The notes: generated by a model not told the origin, from the letters alone. A DNA stretch of 64,000 nt from Streptomyces sp. HNM0574 (GCF_012726235.1 NZ_JAASAH010000001.1:372001-436000); one strand, 5' to 3'. Positions 35,015 through 44,382 are shown, numbered from the stretch's first letter. Translations and numbers: made by a program.

Positions 35015-36661
35015 TCAGTCGCGTACCGGGATGGTGAGGCGGGACGGGTCGGTGGCCGGGGAGGTGAAGGTGAGCCGGGCGCCGTCGGGGTTGTGGTCGA
35101 TGTAGAGCGGGTCGACGCCGTCGACGACCAGGGCCGTCCGGTGGCCTTCCGGTACGTCGTAGGCGGTGGCGCCGAGTTCGACGTCGACGGGGAAGGGCTC
35201 GCCCGGCTTCCGGTCGTGGAAGGTGAACGGCGCGCTGCTGATCAGCTTGGCGTGCCCGAGCGGCCCGACGTCGTACAGGTAGGCGATGCCCGTGCCGCTG
35301 CTCTCGTGCGGGGTGACGGTGGTGTGCAGCCGGGGCGCGCCGCGCACCTTCCTGGCCCGCTCGTACGGCGCGGACTCCCAGACGGCGGCGCGGGACCTGG
35401 GCAGCAGCGGGAGGGAGGCGGTCGGGGGGAGGCGGAAGAACTGGTCGAGGAGCTGGGAGAGGAAGATGGTGCCGCCGTTGGCGCCGGAGTCCTTGTCGGC
35501 TGCGATGGTCCGCGGCTCGCCGTCGAGGGGGAGTTCCTCCCGCGAGGAGGCGAGGGAGTCCCAGTCGGCGTAGCCCTCGTAGCCGCCGCTGCTGCGGGAC
35601 TTGAGCTGGACGGGGGCCTCCTCGTCGATGCCGTTGCGCTCGCCCTTGAGGTAGCGGTCGAGCCAGCTCCGGGCGTGCGACCAGGTGTCGTTGGGGAGGC
35701 CGAGCAGTCCGCTCATCTCGGGGGTGGCGTGGTCGCCGGGGCGGAACTCCAGCCGCTTGGGCCCTTCGAGCTTCTCGAAGAGGTCGGCGTACTGGTTGGG
35801 CGGGAAGATCGAGTCGCCCCAGGCGTTGCCGAGCATGACGGCCGCGCCGTTGTCGTTGATCCGGTCGACGTAGGTGCTGGGGGAGCGCTTCTTCCCCCAG
35901 GCGATCATCTCGTCCTCCTTGTCGAGGTTCGAGTGCATGAAGTCGTCCAGGATCTGTCGGAGTTCGGCGCTGGGGCGGCCGGTCAGCGCGCCCGCGCCGC
36001 CGAGCATCGCGGCCGCCTGCTTGTGCTGGGTGCGGCCGCCGTAGATCGACTCGATGAGGTCGCCCCAGCCGCTGAGCGCGACGACGGCCTTGATCCGCTC
36101 GTCGTGCGCGGCGGCGAGCAGGCCGATGCCCGCTCCGTAACTGACGCCCGCCATACCGACCTTGTCCGGGTCGGCCGAGGTGTGGGCGAGGGTCCAGTCG
36201 ATGACCTTGGAGGCGTCGCGGACGTCCTCGGGCCCCGCGGTCTCGATCTCGCCGCCCGACTGCCAGAAGCCGCGCGAGTTGTAACTGACCACCACATAGC
36301 CCGAGTCGGCGAGCTTCTTGGCCTGCGCGAGGTATTCGACCTGCGGCATCGCCCAGCTGGTCGGCAGGACGACGGCGGGGTGCCGCTCGCCCGGCTTCGC
36401 GTCGGCGGGGGAGACCACGTTGGCCTTGAGTGCGGTCCCGCCGTCCCCGGCGATGTCGACGAACCGCACGCGCCCGTCGTCGGACTGGCCCTGGCCGGCG
36501 GCCGCGGCCGGTGCGCTGCGGGGCGCGGCCTCGGCGTGCGGGGCGCCGGCCAGGGCCGCGGTGGTGAGGAGGCCGGCCGCCGCCGCGCCCGCCACGGCGC
36601 CGCGGGCGCGCGGGGAGCGGAGGGAGGGCGCGGCGAAGGTGCGGGGTGTGGGGGAGGGCAT
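35015..36661 (-). CDS. Secreted alpha/beta hydrolase (CocE/S15 X-prolyl dipeptidyl-peptidase type)
   Basis: A 548-residue exported hydrolase. The signal region is residues about 1-45 (RARGAVAGAAAAGLLTTAALAG, then APHAEA). The hydrolase core shows VVSYNSRGFWQSGGE and the nucleophile elbow GVSYGAG; a late Asp/His pair probably lies around MLGNAWGDSIFPP and RPGDHATPE. The C-terminal about 200 residues form a beta-rich jelly-roll-like domain as in CocE and PepX. It is probably a secreted esterase or prolyl-peptidase. I chose the ATG at 36661 because GGAG precedes it by 6-7 nt. Confidence 0.85.
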   Translation of the reverse strand: MPSPTPRTFAAPSLRSPRARGAVAGAAAAGLLTTAALAGAPHAEAAPRSAPAAAAGQGQSDDGRVRFVDIAGDGGTALKANVVSPADAKPGERHPAVVLPTSWAMPQVEYLAQAKKLADSGYVVVSYNSRGFWQSGGEIETAGPEDVRDASKVIDWTLAHTSADPDKVGMAGVSYGAGIGLLAAAHDERIKAVVALSGWGDLIESIYGGRTQHKQAAAMLGGAGALTGRPSAELRQILDDFMHSNLDKEDEMIAWGKKRSPSTYVDRINDNGAAVMLGNAWGDSIFPPNQYADLFEKLEGPKRLEFRPGDHATPEMSGLLGLPNDTWSHARSWLDRYLKGERNGIDEEAPVQLKSRSSGGYEGYADWDSLASSREELPLDGEPRTIAADKDSGANGGTIFLSQLLDQFFRLPPTASLPLLPRSRAAVWESAPYERARKVRGAPRLHTTVTPHESSGTGIAYLYDVGPLGHAKLISSAPFTFHDRKPGEPFPVDVELGATAYDVPEGHRTALVVDGVDPLYIDHNPDGARLTFTSPATDPSRLTIPVRD

Positions 36662-36767
36662 CAACTGCTCCAGTCGGTCGGCCGGTTCGACGGGTGGGCA
36701 CCGGGTCGAGGCGCCGGGGGCGGCACATGCGAACTGACCGGAGAGTAAGCAGCAATCCGTACCCGAG

Positions 36768-36787
36768 GTAACCCGTCGGTAGGTTAC
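36768..36787. promoter_or_regulatory. Palindrome GTAACC-n8-GGTTAC
   Basis: A perfect 6-8-6 inverted repeat about 107 bp upstream of the hydrolase start and 187 bp upstream of the catabolic operon. It is a candidate operator for either gene. Confidence 0.4.
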
Positions 36788-36885
36788 GTCCGGGTAAAGG
36801 CATCCTCGCACCCGGGTCCGGGGTCCGCGGAAGGCTGTGCCCAGCGGGGAAACGAGATCGCGCCCGCGACGTAACGTCGATGGTC

Positions 36886-36914
36886 TTGCCACACTGGGTG
36901 ACGGGAATTACGGT
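36886..36914 (+). promoter_or_regulatory. Promoter of the pyrimidine/hydantoin catabolism operon
   Basis: TTGCCA (36886-36891), a 17-bp spacer and TACGGT (36909-36914). A GTGAC-n10-GTCAC inverted repeat (36898-36917) covers the spacer and -10 box and could be the operator. AAAGGAG precedes the ATG at 36975. Confidence 0.6.
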
Positions 36915-36974
36915 CACAAGCTCACGTGATCTACGCGTGTCGAACTGGCTGACGCCCCGGCAAAGGAGCAGTTC

Positions 36975-37817
36975 ATGGCCCAAGTTGTGCGTGCCGCGCT
37001 GGTGCAGGCGACCTGGACGGGCGACACCGAGTCGATGATCGCCAAGCATGAGGAGCACGCCCGCGAGGCGGCCCGCCAGGGTGCGCGGATCATCGGCTTC
37101 CAAGAGGTGTTCAACGCCCCGTACTTCTGCCAGGTGCAGGACCCCGAGCACTACAAGTGGGCCGAGCGCGTGCCCGACGGGCCCACCGTCCAGCGGATGC
37201 GGGAGCTCGCGCGGGAGACCGGAATGGTCGTCGTCGTCCCGGTCTTCGAGGTCGAGAGCTCCGGCTTCTACTACAACACCGCCGCCGTGATCGACGCCGA
37301 CGGCACCGTCCTCGGCTCCTACCGCAAGCACCACATCCCCCAGGTGCGGGGATTCTGGGAGAAGTTCTACTTCCGGCCCGGCAACCTCGGCTGGCCCGTC
37401 TTCGACACCGCAGTCGGCCGCGTCGGCGTGTACATCTGCTACGACCGGCACTTCCCCGAGGGCTGGCGGGCGCTCGGCCTCGCCGGCGCCCAGCTCGTCT
37501 ACAACCCCTCCGCCACCTCCCGCGGCCTGTCCTCCTACCTGTGGCAGCTGGAACAGCCCGCGGCCGCCGTCGCCAACGAGTACTTCGTCGCCGCGATCAA
37601 CCGCGTCGGCAGCGAGGAATACGGCGACAACGACTTCTACGGGACGAGCTACTTCGTCGACCCGCGCGGCCGGTTCGTCGGGGACGTCGCCGGGGACAAG
37701 GAGGACGAACTCGTCGTCCGTGACCTCGACTTCGGCCTCATCGACGAGGTCCGCCACCAGTGGGCGTTCTACCGCGACCGCCGGCCCGACGCCTACGAAG
37801 GACTGGTGCGTCCCTGA
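36975..37817 (+). CDS. Nitrilase-family amidohydrolase, likely beta-ureidopropionase
   Basis: A 280-residue carbon-nitrogen hydrolase. The catalytic triad is visible as Glu in GFQEVFNAPYF, Lys in SYRKHHIPQ and Cys in YICYDRHFPEGW. The sequence is of the beta-ureidopropionase/N-carbamoyl-beta-alanine amidohydrolase branch, which releases beta-alanine, CO2 and ammonia in the last hydrolytic step of reductive uracil breakdown. The context (dihydropyrimidinase and an omega-aminotransferase downstream, overlapping by one base) supports this. Confidence 0.9.
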   Translation: MAQVVRAALVQATWTGDTESMIAKHEEHAREAARQGARIIGFQEVFNAPYFCQVQDPEHYKWAERVPDGPTVQRMRELARETGMVVVVPVFEVESSGFYYNTAAVIDADGTVLGSYRKHHIPQVRGFWEKFYFRPGNLGWPVFDTAVGRVGVYICYDRHFPEGWRALGLAGAQLVYNPSATSRGLSSYLWQLEQPAAAVANEYFVAAINRVGSEEYGDNDFYGTSYFVDPRGRFVGDVAGDKEDELVVRDLDFGLIDEVRHQWAFYRDRRPDAYEGLVRP

Positions 37818-39235
37818 TGCCCGGCACCCACCCGGACGACCGTCCGGCCGAACGCGGCGAGGAAGCCCGCGCGGGCGTCCAGCCGCCGCTGCCCGGCGCC
37901 GCCGGAGGCCCGACGGGCAGCCTCGAACTGCACGCCAGGCACCGCGCCGTGCTGCCCGAGTGGCTCGCCCTCTACTACCGCGAGCCGATCGACCTCTCGC
38001 ACGGCGAGGGCCGGCACGTGTGGGACAGCACCGGCAAGCGCTACCTCGACTTCTTCGGCGGCATCCTCACCACCCTCACCGCGCACGCGCTGCCCGAGGT
38101 CACCAAGGCCGTCCAGGAACAGGCCGGACGCATCCTGCACACCTCCACCCTCTACCTCAACCGCCCCATGGTGGAGCTCGCCGAACGCGTCGCCGCCCTC
38201 TCCCGCATCCCCGACGCGCGGGTCTTCTTCACCACCTCGGGCACCGAGGCCAACGACACCGCGCTGCTGCTGGCCACCGCGTACCGCCGCTCGAACCAGA
38301 TCCTCGCGCTGCGCAACAGCTACCACGGGCGCTCCTTCTCCGCCGTCGGCATCACCGGCAACCGCGCCTGGTCCCCGACGAGTCTCTCGCCGCTCCAGAC
38401 GCTGTACGTGCACGGCGGCGTCCGGCACCGCGGCCCCTTCGCCGGTCTGGACGACGCCGTCTTCACCACGGCCTGCGTCGACGACCTGCGCGACATGCTC
38501 GGCCAGACCCGTGCCGACGTCGCGGCGCTGATCGCCGAACCGGTGCAGGGCGTCGGCGGGTTCACCTCGCCGCCGGACGGGCTGCTCGCCGCGTACCGCG
38601 AAGTCCTCGCCGAACAGGGCATCCTGTGGATCAGCGACGAGGTGCAGACCGGCTGGGGGCGCACCGGGGACCACTTCTGGGGCTGGCAGGCGCACGACGG
38701 CAACGGGCCGCCGGACATCGTCACCTTCGCCAAGGGCATCGGCAACGGCATGTCCGTCGGCGGCGTCATCGCCCGCGCCGAGATCATGAACTGCCTGGAC
38801 GCGAACTCCATCTCGACCTTCGGCGGCAGCCCCGTCACCATGGCCGCCGCCAACGCCAACCTCGCCCACCTCCTCGAACACGACCTGCAGAGCAACGCCA
38901 GGCGGGTCGGCGGGCTGCTGCTCCAGCGGCTGCACGCCGTCACCGCGGGGCTCGGCATCGTCCGCGAGGTGCGCGGCCGGGGGCTGATGCTCGGCATCGA
39001 GTTCCACGAGCCGGCCTCGCCCGCCGCGCCGCACCCCGCCGACCTCGTCCTGGAGGCCGCGCGCGAGCGGGGGCTGCTGATCGGCAAGGGCGGCGGGTAC
39101 GGCGCCGGCGGCGTGCTGCGCATCGCCCCGCCGCTGTCGCTGACCGTCGCCGAGGCCGAGGAGGGCGCCGAGATCCTCGAACAGGCCCTGCGGCAGGCCC
39201 AGTCGCAGCTCGACGGAGGGGAGTCCGGAGCATGA
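37817..39235 (+). CDS. Class III aminotransferase (omega-amino acid type)
   Basis: A 472-residue PLP-dependent class III aminotransferase. The N-terminal 40 residues are low-complexity. Signature features are FTTSGTEANDTALLLA, NSYHGRSFSA, the PLP-binding region WISDEVQTGWGRTGDHFW, and the Lys of TFAKGIGNGMSVGGV. In pyrimidine catabolism such an enzyme would deaminate beta-alanine or 3-aminoisobutyrate to the semialdehyde; it also resembles alanine-glyoxylate aminotransferase 2. The ATG shares one base with the previous stop (TGATG) and the stop overlaps the next ATG, so all are coupled. Confidence 0.9.
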   Translation: MPGTHPDDRPAERGEEARAGVQPPLPGAAGGPTGSLELHARHRAVLPEWLALYYREPIDLSHGEGRHVWDSTGKRYLDFFGGILTTLTAHALPEVTKAVQEQAGRILHTSTLYLNRPMVELAERVAALSRIPDARVFFTTSGTEANDTALLLATAYRRSNQILALRNSYHGRSFSAVGITGNRAWSPTSLSPLQTLYVHGGVRHRGPFAGLDDAVFTTACVDDLRDMLGQTRADVAALIAEPVQGVGGFTSPPDGLLAAYREVLAEQGILWISDEVQTGWGRTGDHFWGWQAHDGNGPPDIVTFAKGIGNGMSVGGVIARAEIMNCLDANSISTFGGSPVTMAAANANLAHLLEHDLQSNARRVGGLLLQRLHAVTAGLGIVREVRGRGLMLGIEFHEPASPAAPHPADLVLEAARERGLLIGKGGGYGAGGVLRIAPPLSLTVAEAEEGAEILEQALRQAQSQLDGGESGA

Positions 39236-40644
39236 CGCACCAGCCGAGCCGCACCGCGATCCGGAACGGCCTCGTCGTCACCGCGTCCGACGAACTGCAC
39301 GCCGACGTGCTCATCGAGGATGGCCGGATCGCCGCCGTCGCCGCCACCGGCAGCACCGTCGCCGAGGGCTGGAGCGCCGGGCGCACGCTGGACGCCACCG
39401 GAAAGTACGTGCTGCCGGGCGGAGTCGACGCCCACACGCACATGGACTTCCCCTTCGGCGGCACCTTCTCGTCCGACGACTTCGAGACCGGAACCCGCGC
39501 CGCCGCCTGGGGCGGCACCACCACGATCGTCGACTTCGCCGTCCAGACGAAGGGCCGCGCGCTGCGCGAGGGCCTCGACCGCTGGCACGCCAAGGCCGAC
39601 GCGCGGTGCGCCGTCGACTACGCGTTCCACATGATCCTCTCCGACGTGAACGAGGGCACCCTCAAGGAGATGGACCTGCTGGTGGAGGAGGGCATCTCCT
39701 CCTTCAAGCTGTTCATGGCCTACCCGGGCGTCTTCTACAGCGACGACGGGCAGATCCTGCGCGCCCTCCAGCGCGGCGCCTCCAACGGTGGCCTGATCAT
39801 GACCCACGCGGAGAACGGCATCGCCATCGACGTCCTCGTCGAACAGGCCCTCGCCGCCGGGCGGACCGACCCCCGCCACCACGGCGAGGTGCGCCGGGCG
39901 CTGCTGGAGGCGGAGGCCACCCACCGCGCGATCCAGCTCGCCCGCGTCGCCGAGGCGCCGCTGTACGTGGTGCACGTCTCCGCCGAGGAGGCCGTCGCCG
40001 AACTCGCCGCGGCCCGCGACAAGGACCTGCCCGTCTTCGGCGAGACCTGCCCGCAGTACCTGTTCCTGTCCACCGACAACCTCGCCGAGCCGGACTTCGG
40101 CGGCGCCAAGTACGTCTGCTCCACCCCGCTGCGCCCCCGCGAGCACCAGGCGGCGCTCTGGCGCGCGCTGCGCACCGACGACCTCCAGGTCGTCTCCACC
40201 GACCACTGCCCCTTCTGCTTCACCGGCCAGAAGGAGCTGGGCCGCGGCGACTTCTCCAAGATCCCCAACGGTATGCCCGGCGTCGAGCACCGCATGGACC
40301 TGCTCCACCAGGCCGTCGTGGAGGGCCACTTGACCCGCCGCCGGTGGATCGAACTGGCCTGCGCCACCCCGGCCCGGATGTTCGGCCTCTACCCGAAGAA
40401 GGGCACCCTCCAGCCGGGTTCGGACGCCGACGTCGTGCTCTACGACCCGCACGCCGAGCAGACCCTCTCCGCCGAGACGCACCACATGAACGTCGACTAC
40501 TCGGCGTACGAGGGGAAGCGGATCACCGGACGCGTCGAGACCGTCCTCTCCCGCGGCGAGACCGTCATCGACCGGCGGACGTTCACCGGCCGTGCCGGGC
40601 ACGGCCAGTACACGCCGCGCGGCCTCTGCCAGCTGCTGCGCTGA
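39232..40644 (+). CDS. hydA: Dihydropyrimidinase (hydantoinase)
   Basis: A 470-residue cyclic amidohydrolase opening dihydrouracil, dihydrothymine or hydantoins. Metal-site residues are H-x-H in GGVDAHTHMDFP, the carboxylated Lys in SFKLFMAYPGV, His in MTHAEN, His in YVVHVSAEEA and Asp in VSTDHCPFCF. The motif GVEHRMDLLH and the length are as in D-hydantoinases. It sits in the coupled operon after the aminotransferase (ATGA overlap). A dihydropyrimidine dehydrogenase for the first step is not in the window. Confidence 0.93.
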   Translation: MTHQPSRTAIRNGLVVTASDELHADVLIEDGRIAAVAATGSTVAEGWSAGRTLDATGKYVLPGGVDAHTHMDFPFGGTFSSDDFETGTRAAAWGGTTTIVDFAVQTKGRALREGLDRWHAKADARCAVDYAFHMILSDVNEGTLKEMDLLVEEGISSFKLFMAYPGVFYSDDGQILRALQRGASNGGLIMTHAENGIAIDVLVEQALAAGRTDPRHHGEVRRALLEAEATHRAIQLARVAEAPLYVVHVSAEEAVAELAAARDKDLPVFGETCPQYLFLSTDNLAEPDFGGAKYVCSTPLRPREHQAALWRALRTDDLQVVSTDHCPFCFTGQKELGRGDFSKIPNGMPGVEHRMDLLHQAVVEGHLTRRRWIELACATPARMFGLYPKKGTLQPGSDADVVLYDPHAEQTLSAETHHMNVDYSAYEGKRITGRVETVLSRGETVIDRRTFTGRAGHGQYTPRGLCQLLR

Positions 40645-40695
40645 ATCCCTCCGGACCAGGAGCCACCCCTCGTCTCCCACAAGGAGCCGCACGTC

Positions 40696-41715
40696 ATGGA
40701 CTTCGGACTCGTCCTGCAGACCGACCCGCCCGCCTCCCGCACCGTCGACCTGATGCGCCGGGCCGAGGAGCAGGGCTTCCGCTACGGCTGGACCTTCGAC
40801 TCGGCCGTCCTGTGGCAGGAGCCGTACGTCGTGCACAGCCGCATCCTCGACCACACCGAACGGCTGACCGTCGGCCCGATGGTGACCAACCCCAGCACCC
40901 GCGCCTGGGAGGTCACCGCCTCCACCTTCGCCACGCTCAACGAGATGTACGGCAACCGCACCGTCTGCGGCATTGGCCGCGGCGACTCGGCCATGCGCGT
41001 CGCCGGACGCAAGCCCAACACCCTGGCCACGCTGAGCGAGGCCGTCTCCGTCATCCGCGAACTGGCCGAGGGCCGCGAGGCCGTCGTCGACGGAACGCCG
41101 GTACGGCTGCCGTGGGTCGAGGAGACCAGCAGGCTGCCGGTCTGGGTGGCCGCGTACGGGCCGAAGGCCCTGGCCCTCGCGGGCCGCGAGGCCGACGGCT
41201 TCATCCTCCAGCTCGCCGACCCGTACCTGACGGAGTGGATGGTCAAGGCGGTACGCGAGGCCGCCGCCGAGGCCGGACGCGACCCCGACGCGGTCACCAT
41301 CTGCGTCGGCGCGCCCGCCTACGTCACCGCCGACGACAGCCCCGAGGCGCTCGCGCACGCGCGCGAGCAGTGCCGCTGGTTCGGCGGCATGGTCGGCAAC
41401 CACGTCGCCGACCTCGTCGCCCGCTACGGCGAGGGCACCGACGCCGTCCCCGCCGCGCTCACCTCGTACATCAAGGCCCGCCAGGGTTACGACTACGCGC
41501 ACCACGGCCGCGCCGGGAACCCCGACACCGCGTTCGTCCCCGACGAGATCGTCGACCGCTTCTGCCTGCTGGGCACCGCGGAACGCCACCGCGAACGCCT
41601 GCGCGAACTCCGCGAGTTGGGCGTCGACCAGTTCGCCCTCTACGCGATGCACGACGCGGTCGAACCGACGATGGAGAGCTATGGGGCGGAGATCATTCCC
41701 GCGCTTGACGCCTGA
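40696..41715 (+). CDS. LLM-class F420-dependent oxidoreductase (TIGR03842-like)
   Basis: A 339-residue TIM-barrel protein of the luciferase-like monooxygenase superfamily, beginning MDFGLVLQTDPP. It includes GYMTFDS-like GWTFDSAVLWQEPY, NPSTRAWEVTASTFATLNEM and GIGRGDSAMR. This subgroup is known to occur with hydantoinase/dihydropyrimidinase genes (TIGR03842). It may use F420 to reduce a pyrimidine or to oxidise an intermediate; its true reaction is not established. The gap to hydA is 51 bp, with AAGGAG upstream of the ATG. Confidence 0.88.
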   Translation: MDFGLVLQTDPPASRTVDLMRRAEEQGFRYGWTFDSAVLWQEPYVVHSRILDHTERLTVGPMVTNPSTRAWEVTASTFATLNEMYGNRTVCGIGRGDSAMRVAGRKPNTLATLSEAVSVIRELAEGREAVVDGTPVRLPWVEETSRLPVWVAAYGPKALALAGREADGFILQLADPYLTEWMVKAVREAAAEAGRDPDAVTICVGAPAYVTADDSPEALAHAREQCRWFGGMVGNHVADLVARYGEGTDAVPAALTSYIKARQGYDYAHHGRAGNPDTAFVPDEIVDRFCLLGTAERHRERLRELRELGVDQFALYAMHDAVEPTMESYGAEIIPALDA

Positions 41716-44344
41716 ACTGCTCCTCCTGTTCACGCCTGATCCGCGCCTCCTCGGGCCTGAGCCGCTCCTGCCGCCGTCTGACCCGCTCCTGGAGGGCGGC
41801 GGACGGCTCCGGCAGGCCGGGCGGAGGCTCGGGGACGTGGATCAGTGCCAGGGCATGGAGCCGGGCCAGCTCCGCCTCCTCGTGGCGGCCGAGCCGTTGC
41901 AGGACGATGGACAGGTTCTGCCGCGAGTTCATCTCGCTCCGGTCGTCCCCGGCCTCCCGGAAGAGTTCGGCCGAGCGGCCGAAGGCGGCGGCGGACGGCG
42001 CGTGTTGGCCGGTGTCGAACAGCACGGTGCCGAGGCGGGCGAGGGCGAGCCCCTCGCCGTGCCCGTCGCCGGTCTCCCGGTAGCGGGCGGCGGACCGCTC
42101 CTGCGTCTCGACCGCCTCGGCGGGGCGGCCGGCCAGCCGCAGCGCCTCTCCGAGGTTGCACAGGTTGACCGCCTCGCCGTGCCGGTCACCGTCCTCACGG
42201 TGCATGCCGGCGGCACGGCGCAGCGCGGTGACCGCCTCCCCGTGGCGGCCGGAATGCAGATGGCAGAGGCCGAGTGCGCCATGGGCGAGGGCCTCGCCGT
42301 GCGGCTCGCCCAACTCCTGGAACAGCTCGGCGGAGCGGGCGTGGGCCTCGAACGCTTCGTCGTACCGGTGGAGTCGGCGCAGCGCCGCCCCGAGATTGTC
42401 CAGGGCCCGGGCCAGCCCGTGCGGGTGGCCCGTGGCGCGGCAGAGCTCCAGTTGCCGGTCGAATGCCTCCAACGCCTCCTTGTGGCGCCGCAGTTCGAGC
42501 AGGGTGTTGCCGAGTCCGCTCAGGGAGATGGCCTCGCCGTTCCGGTCACCGCTCTCCCGGGCGGCCGCGACGGCCCGTTCCTGGCACTCGACGGCCTCCT
42601 CGAAGCGCCGTACGGCCCGGAACGCACCTCCGAGGTTGCCGAGCGTGGATGCCTCATGGAACCGGTCGCCCGCCCGGCGGAAGTACGCGGCGGCGCGGGT
42701 GTGGGCCTCGATGGCCTCCTCGTACCGCCGCAGGTTCCGGAGCGCGCTCCCGAGGTTGTCCAGGGCGCGGGCCTCGGCGTCCGGGTGGCCGAGATCCGCG
42801 AAGACCTCCGCGGCCCGCTGGTGTGCGGAGACGGCCTCCTCGAAGCGGCGCAGGCCATGGAGGGCCAGCCCCTCGTTGTTCAACGCCGAGGCGGCGTCGG
42901 CGAGTCGGCGGGCGTCGAGGGAGCTGCGCCGCGCGGTCCGGCAGAGGCCGAGCCACTCCTCGTGTCCGCGGGTGAGGCTGAGGTAGGTGCCCAGCAGGTG
43001 GTGCATCCGGGAGGCCGTCTGCGCGGGGCAGTGGAAGGCGGCGGCGAGCAGGTTGGCGCGTTCGGTGTCCAGCCACCGCAGCGCCTCCTCGCGGGAGGCG
43101 AACCGGGGGTGCCGGAAGGGCGGGGTCAGGTGGGCGTCCGCCGCCTCGGCCGTGTCCAGGTAGTGGGCCAGCAGGCGGTTCAGGGCCGGGGTGCGCCCGT
43201 CCTCCTGCGCGTGGCGGCGGCCCAGGTCGTCGGCGTACAGGCGTACCAGGTCGTGCAGCCGCCAGCGGCCGTACACCGGGCCCGGTTCCAGCAGGTGGGC
43301 CCGCTCCAGCGCGCGGAGCAGCTCGTCGGCCCGGTCCTCGTCGGTGCCGGTCAGGTGCGCGGCGGCCGCGGTGGACAGGTCGGGACCGGGGTTGAGCGGC
43401 AGCAGGCGGAACAACCACGCCTGTTCCGCAGGGAGTTGGGCGTAGGAGAGATCGAAGGCGGTGCGGAGGGCCAGCGTGCCGCTCTCCAGCCGCCGCAGCC
43501 GCTCGCGCGCGTCCCGGAAGGCGCCGGTCAGCGAGGACAGCGGACGCGTGGGCGACTCGGCGAGCAGGGCGCCCGCGATGCGCAGGGCCAGCGGCAGGCC
43601 ACCGCAGAGGGCGGCGAGTTCGGCCGCCTGCTCCGGCTCGGCGTCGACGCGGGTGTCCTCCGCTCCCCGCGTCCCGTGCAGGGTCCGCCGCAGCAGATCG
43701 ACGGCGGCGGGCTCGTCCAGCACCGTCAGATCGACCAGGCGGGCACCGAGTTCGGCGAGGGTGTGCCGGGAGGTGAGGACGACCGGGACGCGGGGATCAC
43801 CGGGGAGCAGCGGCCCAGCCTGCCCGGCGCCGTCCGTGTCGTCGAGGACGACGAGCAGGCGGCGGCCCTGGTCGGCGTAGGCGGACAGCACCGAACGGTA
43901 GAGCCGCGCGCGGTCGTCCAGCGTGGCCGGGACGTGTTCGCCGGGGATGCCCAGCGCGCGCAGCATGGAGGCCAGGGCCCCTTCGGGGGACACCCGGCGG
44001 ACGGGGTCGTACCCGGCGAGCCGGGTGAACAGGACCCCGCCGGGGAACCAGCCCGCGCGGGCCCGTGCCCCGTGCGCCGCCTGGAGCGCGAGTTCGGTCT
44101 TGCCGACGCCGCCCAGCCCCGTCACGACCGTCACCGCGTCCGCCGCAGTTGCCCGAGGGGGCGCCAACCGATGCGTGAGCTCCATGAGTTCGGCCTCGCG
44201 GCCGGTGAACGCGGGGGAGCGGGGCGGCAGTCCGGACAGTGCCGGGGTGATCTCCGGCGGCAGCGTCAGCGTGATGTCCCGGCCCTGCACGACGACGTTG
44301 AAAAACACCCCGCCGTGGATCTCGTTGCCCGTCTCCCCCGGCAC
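41693..44344 (-). CDS. STAND NTPase with NB-ARC-like and TPR domains
   Basis: An 883-residue signal-transduction NTPase. N-terminal GGVFFNVVVQGRDITLTLPP is followed by the NB-ARC-like module: GREAELMELTHRL, Walker A GLGGVGKTELALQAA, Walker B RLLVVLDDTD, LTSRHTLAEL, and GLPLALRIAGALLAE. From about residue 480 a series of at least eight TPR repeats (ALDNLGSALRNLRRYEEAIE, with near-identical neighbours) runs to about 830, then a charged Glu/Arg helix. There is no DNA-binding domain, so it is not an AfsR-type regulator as it stands. I chose the GTG at 44344 with GGGAGGGGG upstream; a GTG at 44374, 8 nt after a TAGGGT box, is the alternative. It overlaps the end of the F420 gene by 23 bp. Confidence 0.82.
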   Translation of the reverse strand: MPGETGNEIHGGVFFNVVVQGRDITLTLPPEITPALSGLPPRSPAFTGREAELMELTHRLAPPRATAADAVTVVTGLGGVGKTELALQAAHGARARAGWFPGGVLFTRLAGYDPVRRVSPEGALASMLRALGIPGEHVPATLDDRARLYRSVLSAYADQGRRLLVVLDDTDGAGQAGPLLPGDPRVPVVLTSRHTLAELGARLVDLTVLDEPAAVDLLRRTLHGTRGAEDTRVDAEPEQAAELAALCGGLPLALRIAGALLAESPTRPLSSLTGAFRDARERLRRLESGTLALRTAFDLSYAQLPAEQAWLFRLLPLNPGPDLSTAAAAHLTGTDEDRADELLRALERAHLLEPGPVYGRWRLHDLVRLYADDLGRRHAQEDGRTPALNRLLAHYLDTAEAADAHLTPPFRHPRFASREEALRWLDTERANLLAAAFHCPAQTASRMHHLLGTYLSLTRGHEEWLGLCRTARRSSLDARRLADAASALNNEGLALHGLRRFEEAVSAHQRAAEVFADLGHPDAEARALDNLGSALRNLRRYEEAIEAHTRAAAYFRRAGDRFHEASTLGNLGGAFRAVRRFEEAVECQERAVAAARESGDRNGEAISLSGLGNTLLELRRHKEALEAFDRQLELCRATGHPHGLARALDNLGAALRRLHRYDEAFEAHARSAELFQELGEPHGEALAHGALGLCHLHSGRHGEAVTALRRAAGMHREDGDRHGEAVNLCNLGEALRLAGRPAEAVETQERSAARYRETGDGHGEGLALARLGTVLFDTGQHAPSAAAFGRSAELFREAGDDRSEMNSRQNLSIVLQRLGRHEEAELARLHALALIHVPEPPPGLPEPSAALQERVRRRQERLRPEEARIRREQEEQFRRQARE

Positions 44345-44382
44345 CGGGCCCCCTCCCGTCCGCGCCCACCTCACCGGGTCCA

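Larger units (their letters stand above)
36662..36974. other. 313-bp divergent regulatory region before the pyrimidine catabolism operon
   Basis: No gene is supported. It carries two inverted repeats (36768-36787 and 36898-36917) and a well-formed promoter for the rightward operon at 36886-36914. Confidence 0.6.

Noticed and set aside
38320..41733. A long minus-strand frame opposite the aminotransferase, hydA and F420 genes
   Set aside because: Same artefact; the plus strand has three well-conserved enzymes with overlapping stops and starts.
41693..44344. An AfsR/SARP-type transcription activator
   Set aside because: The NB-ARC and TPR parts fit, but there is no N-terminal OmpR/BTAD DNA-binding region with either start codon.
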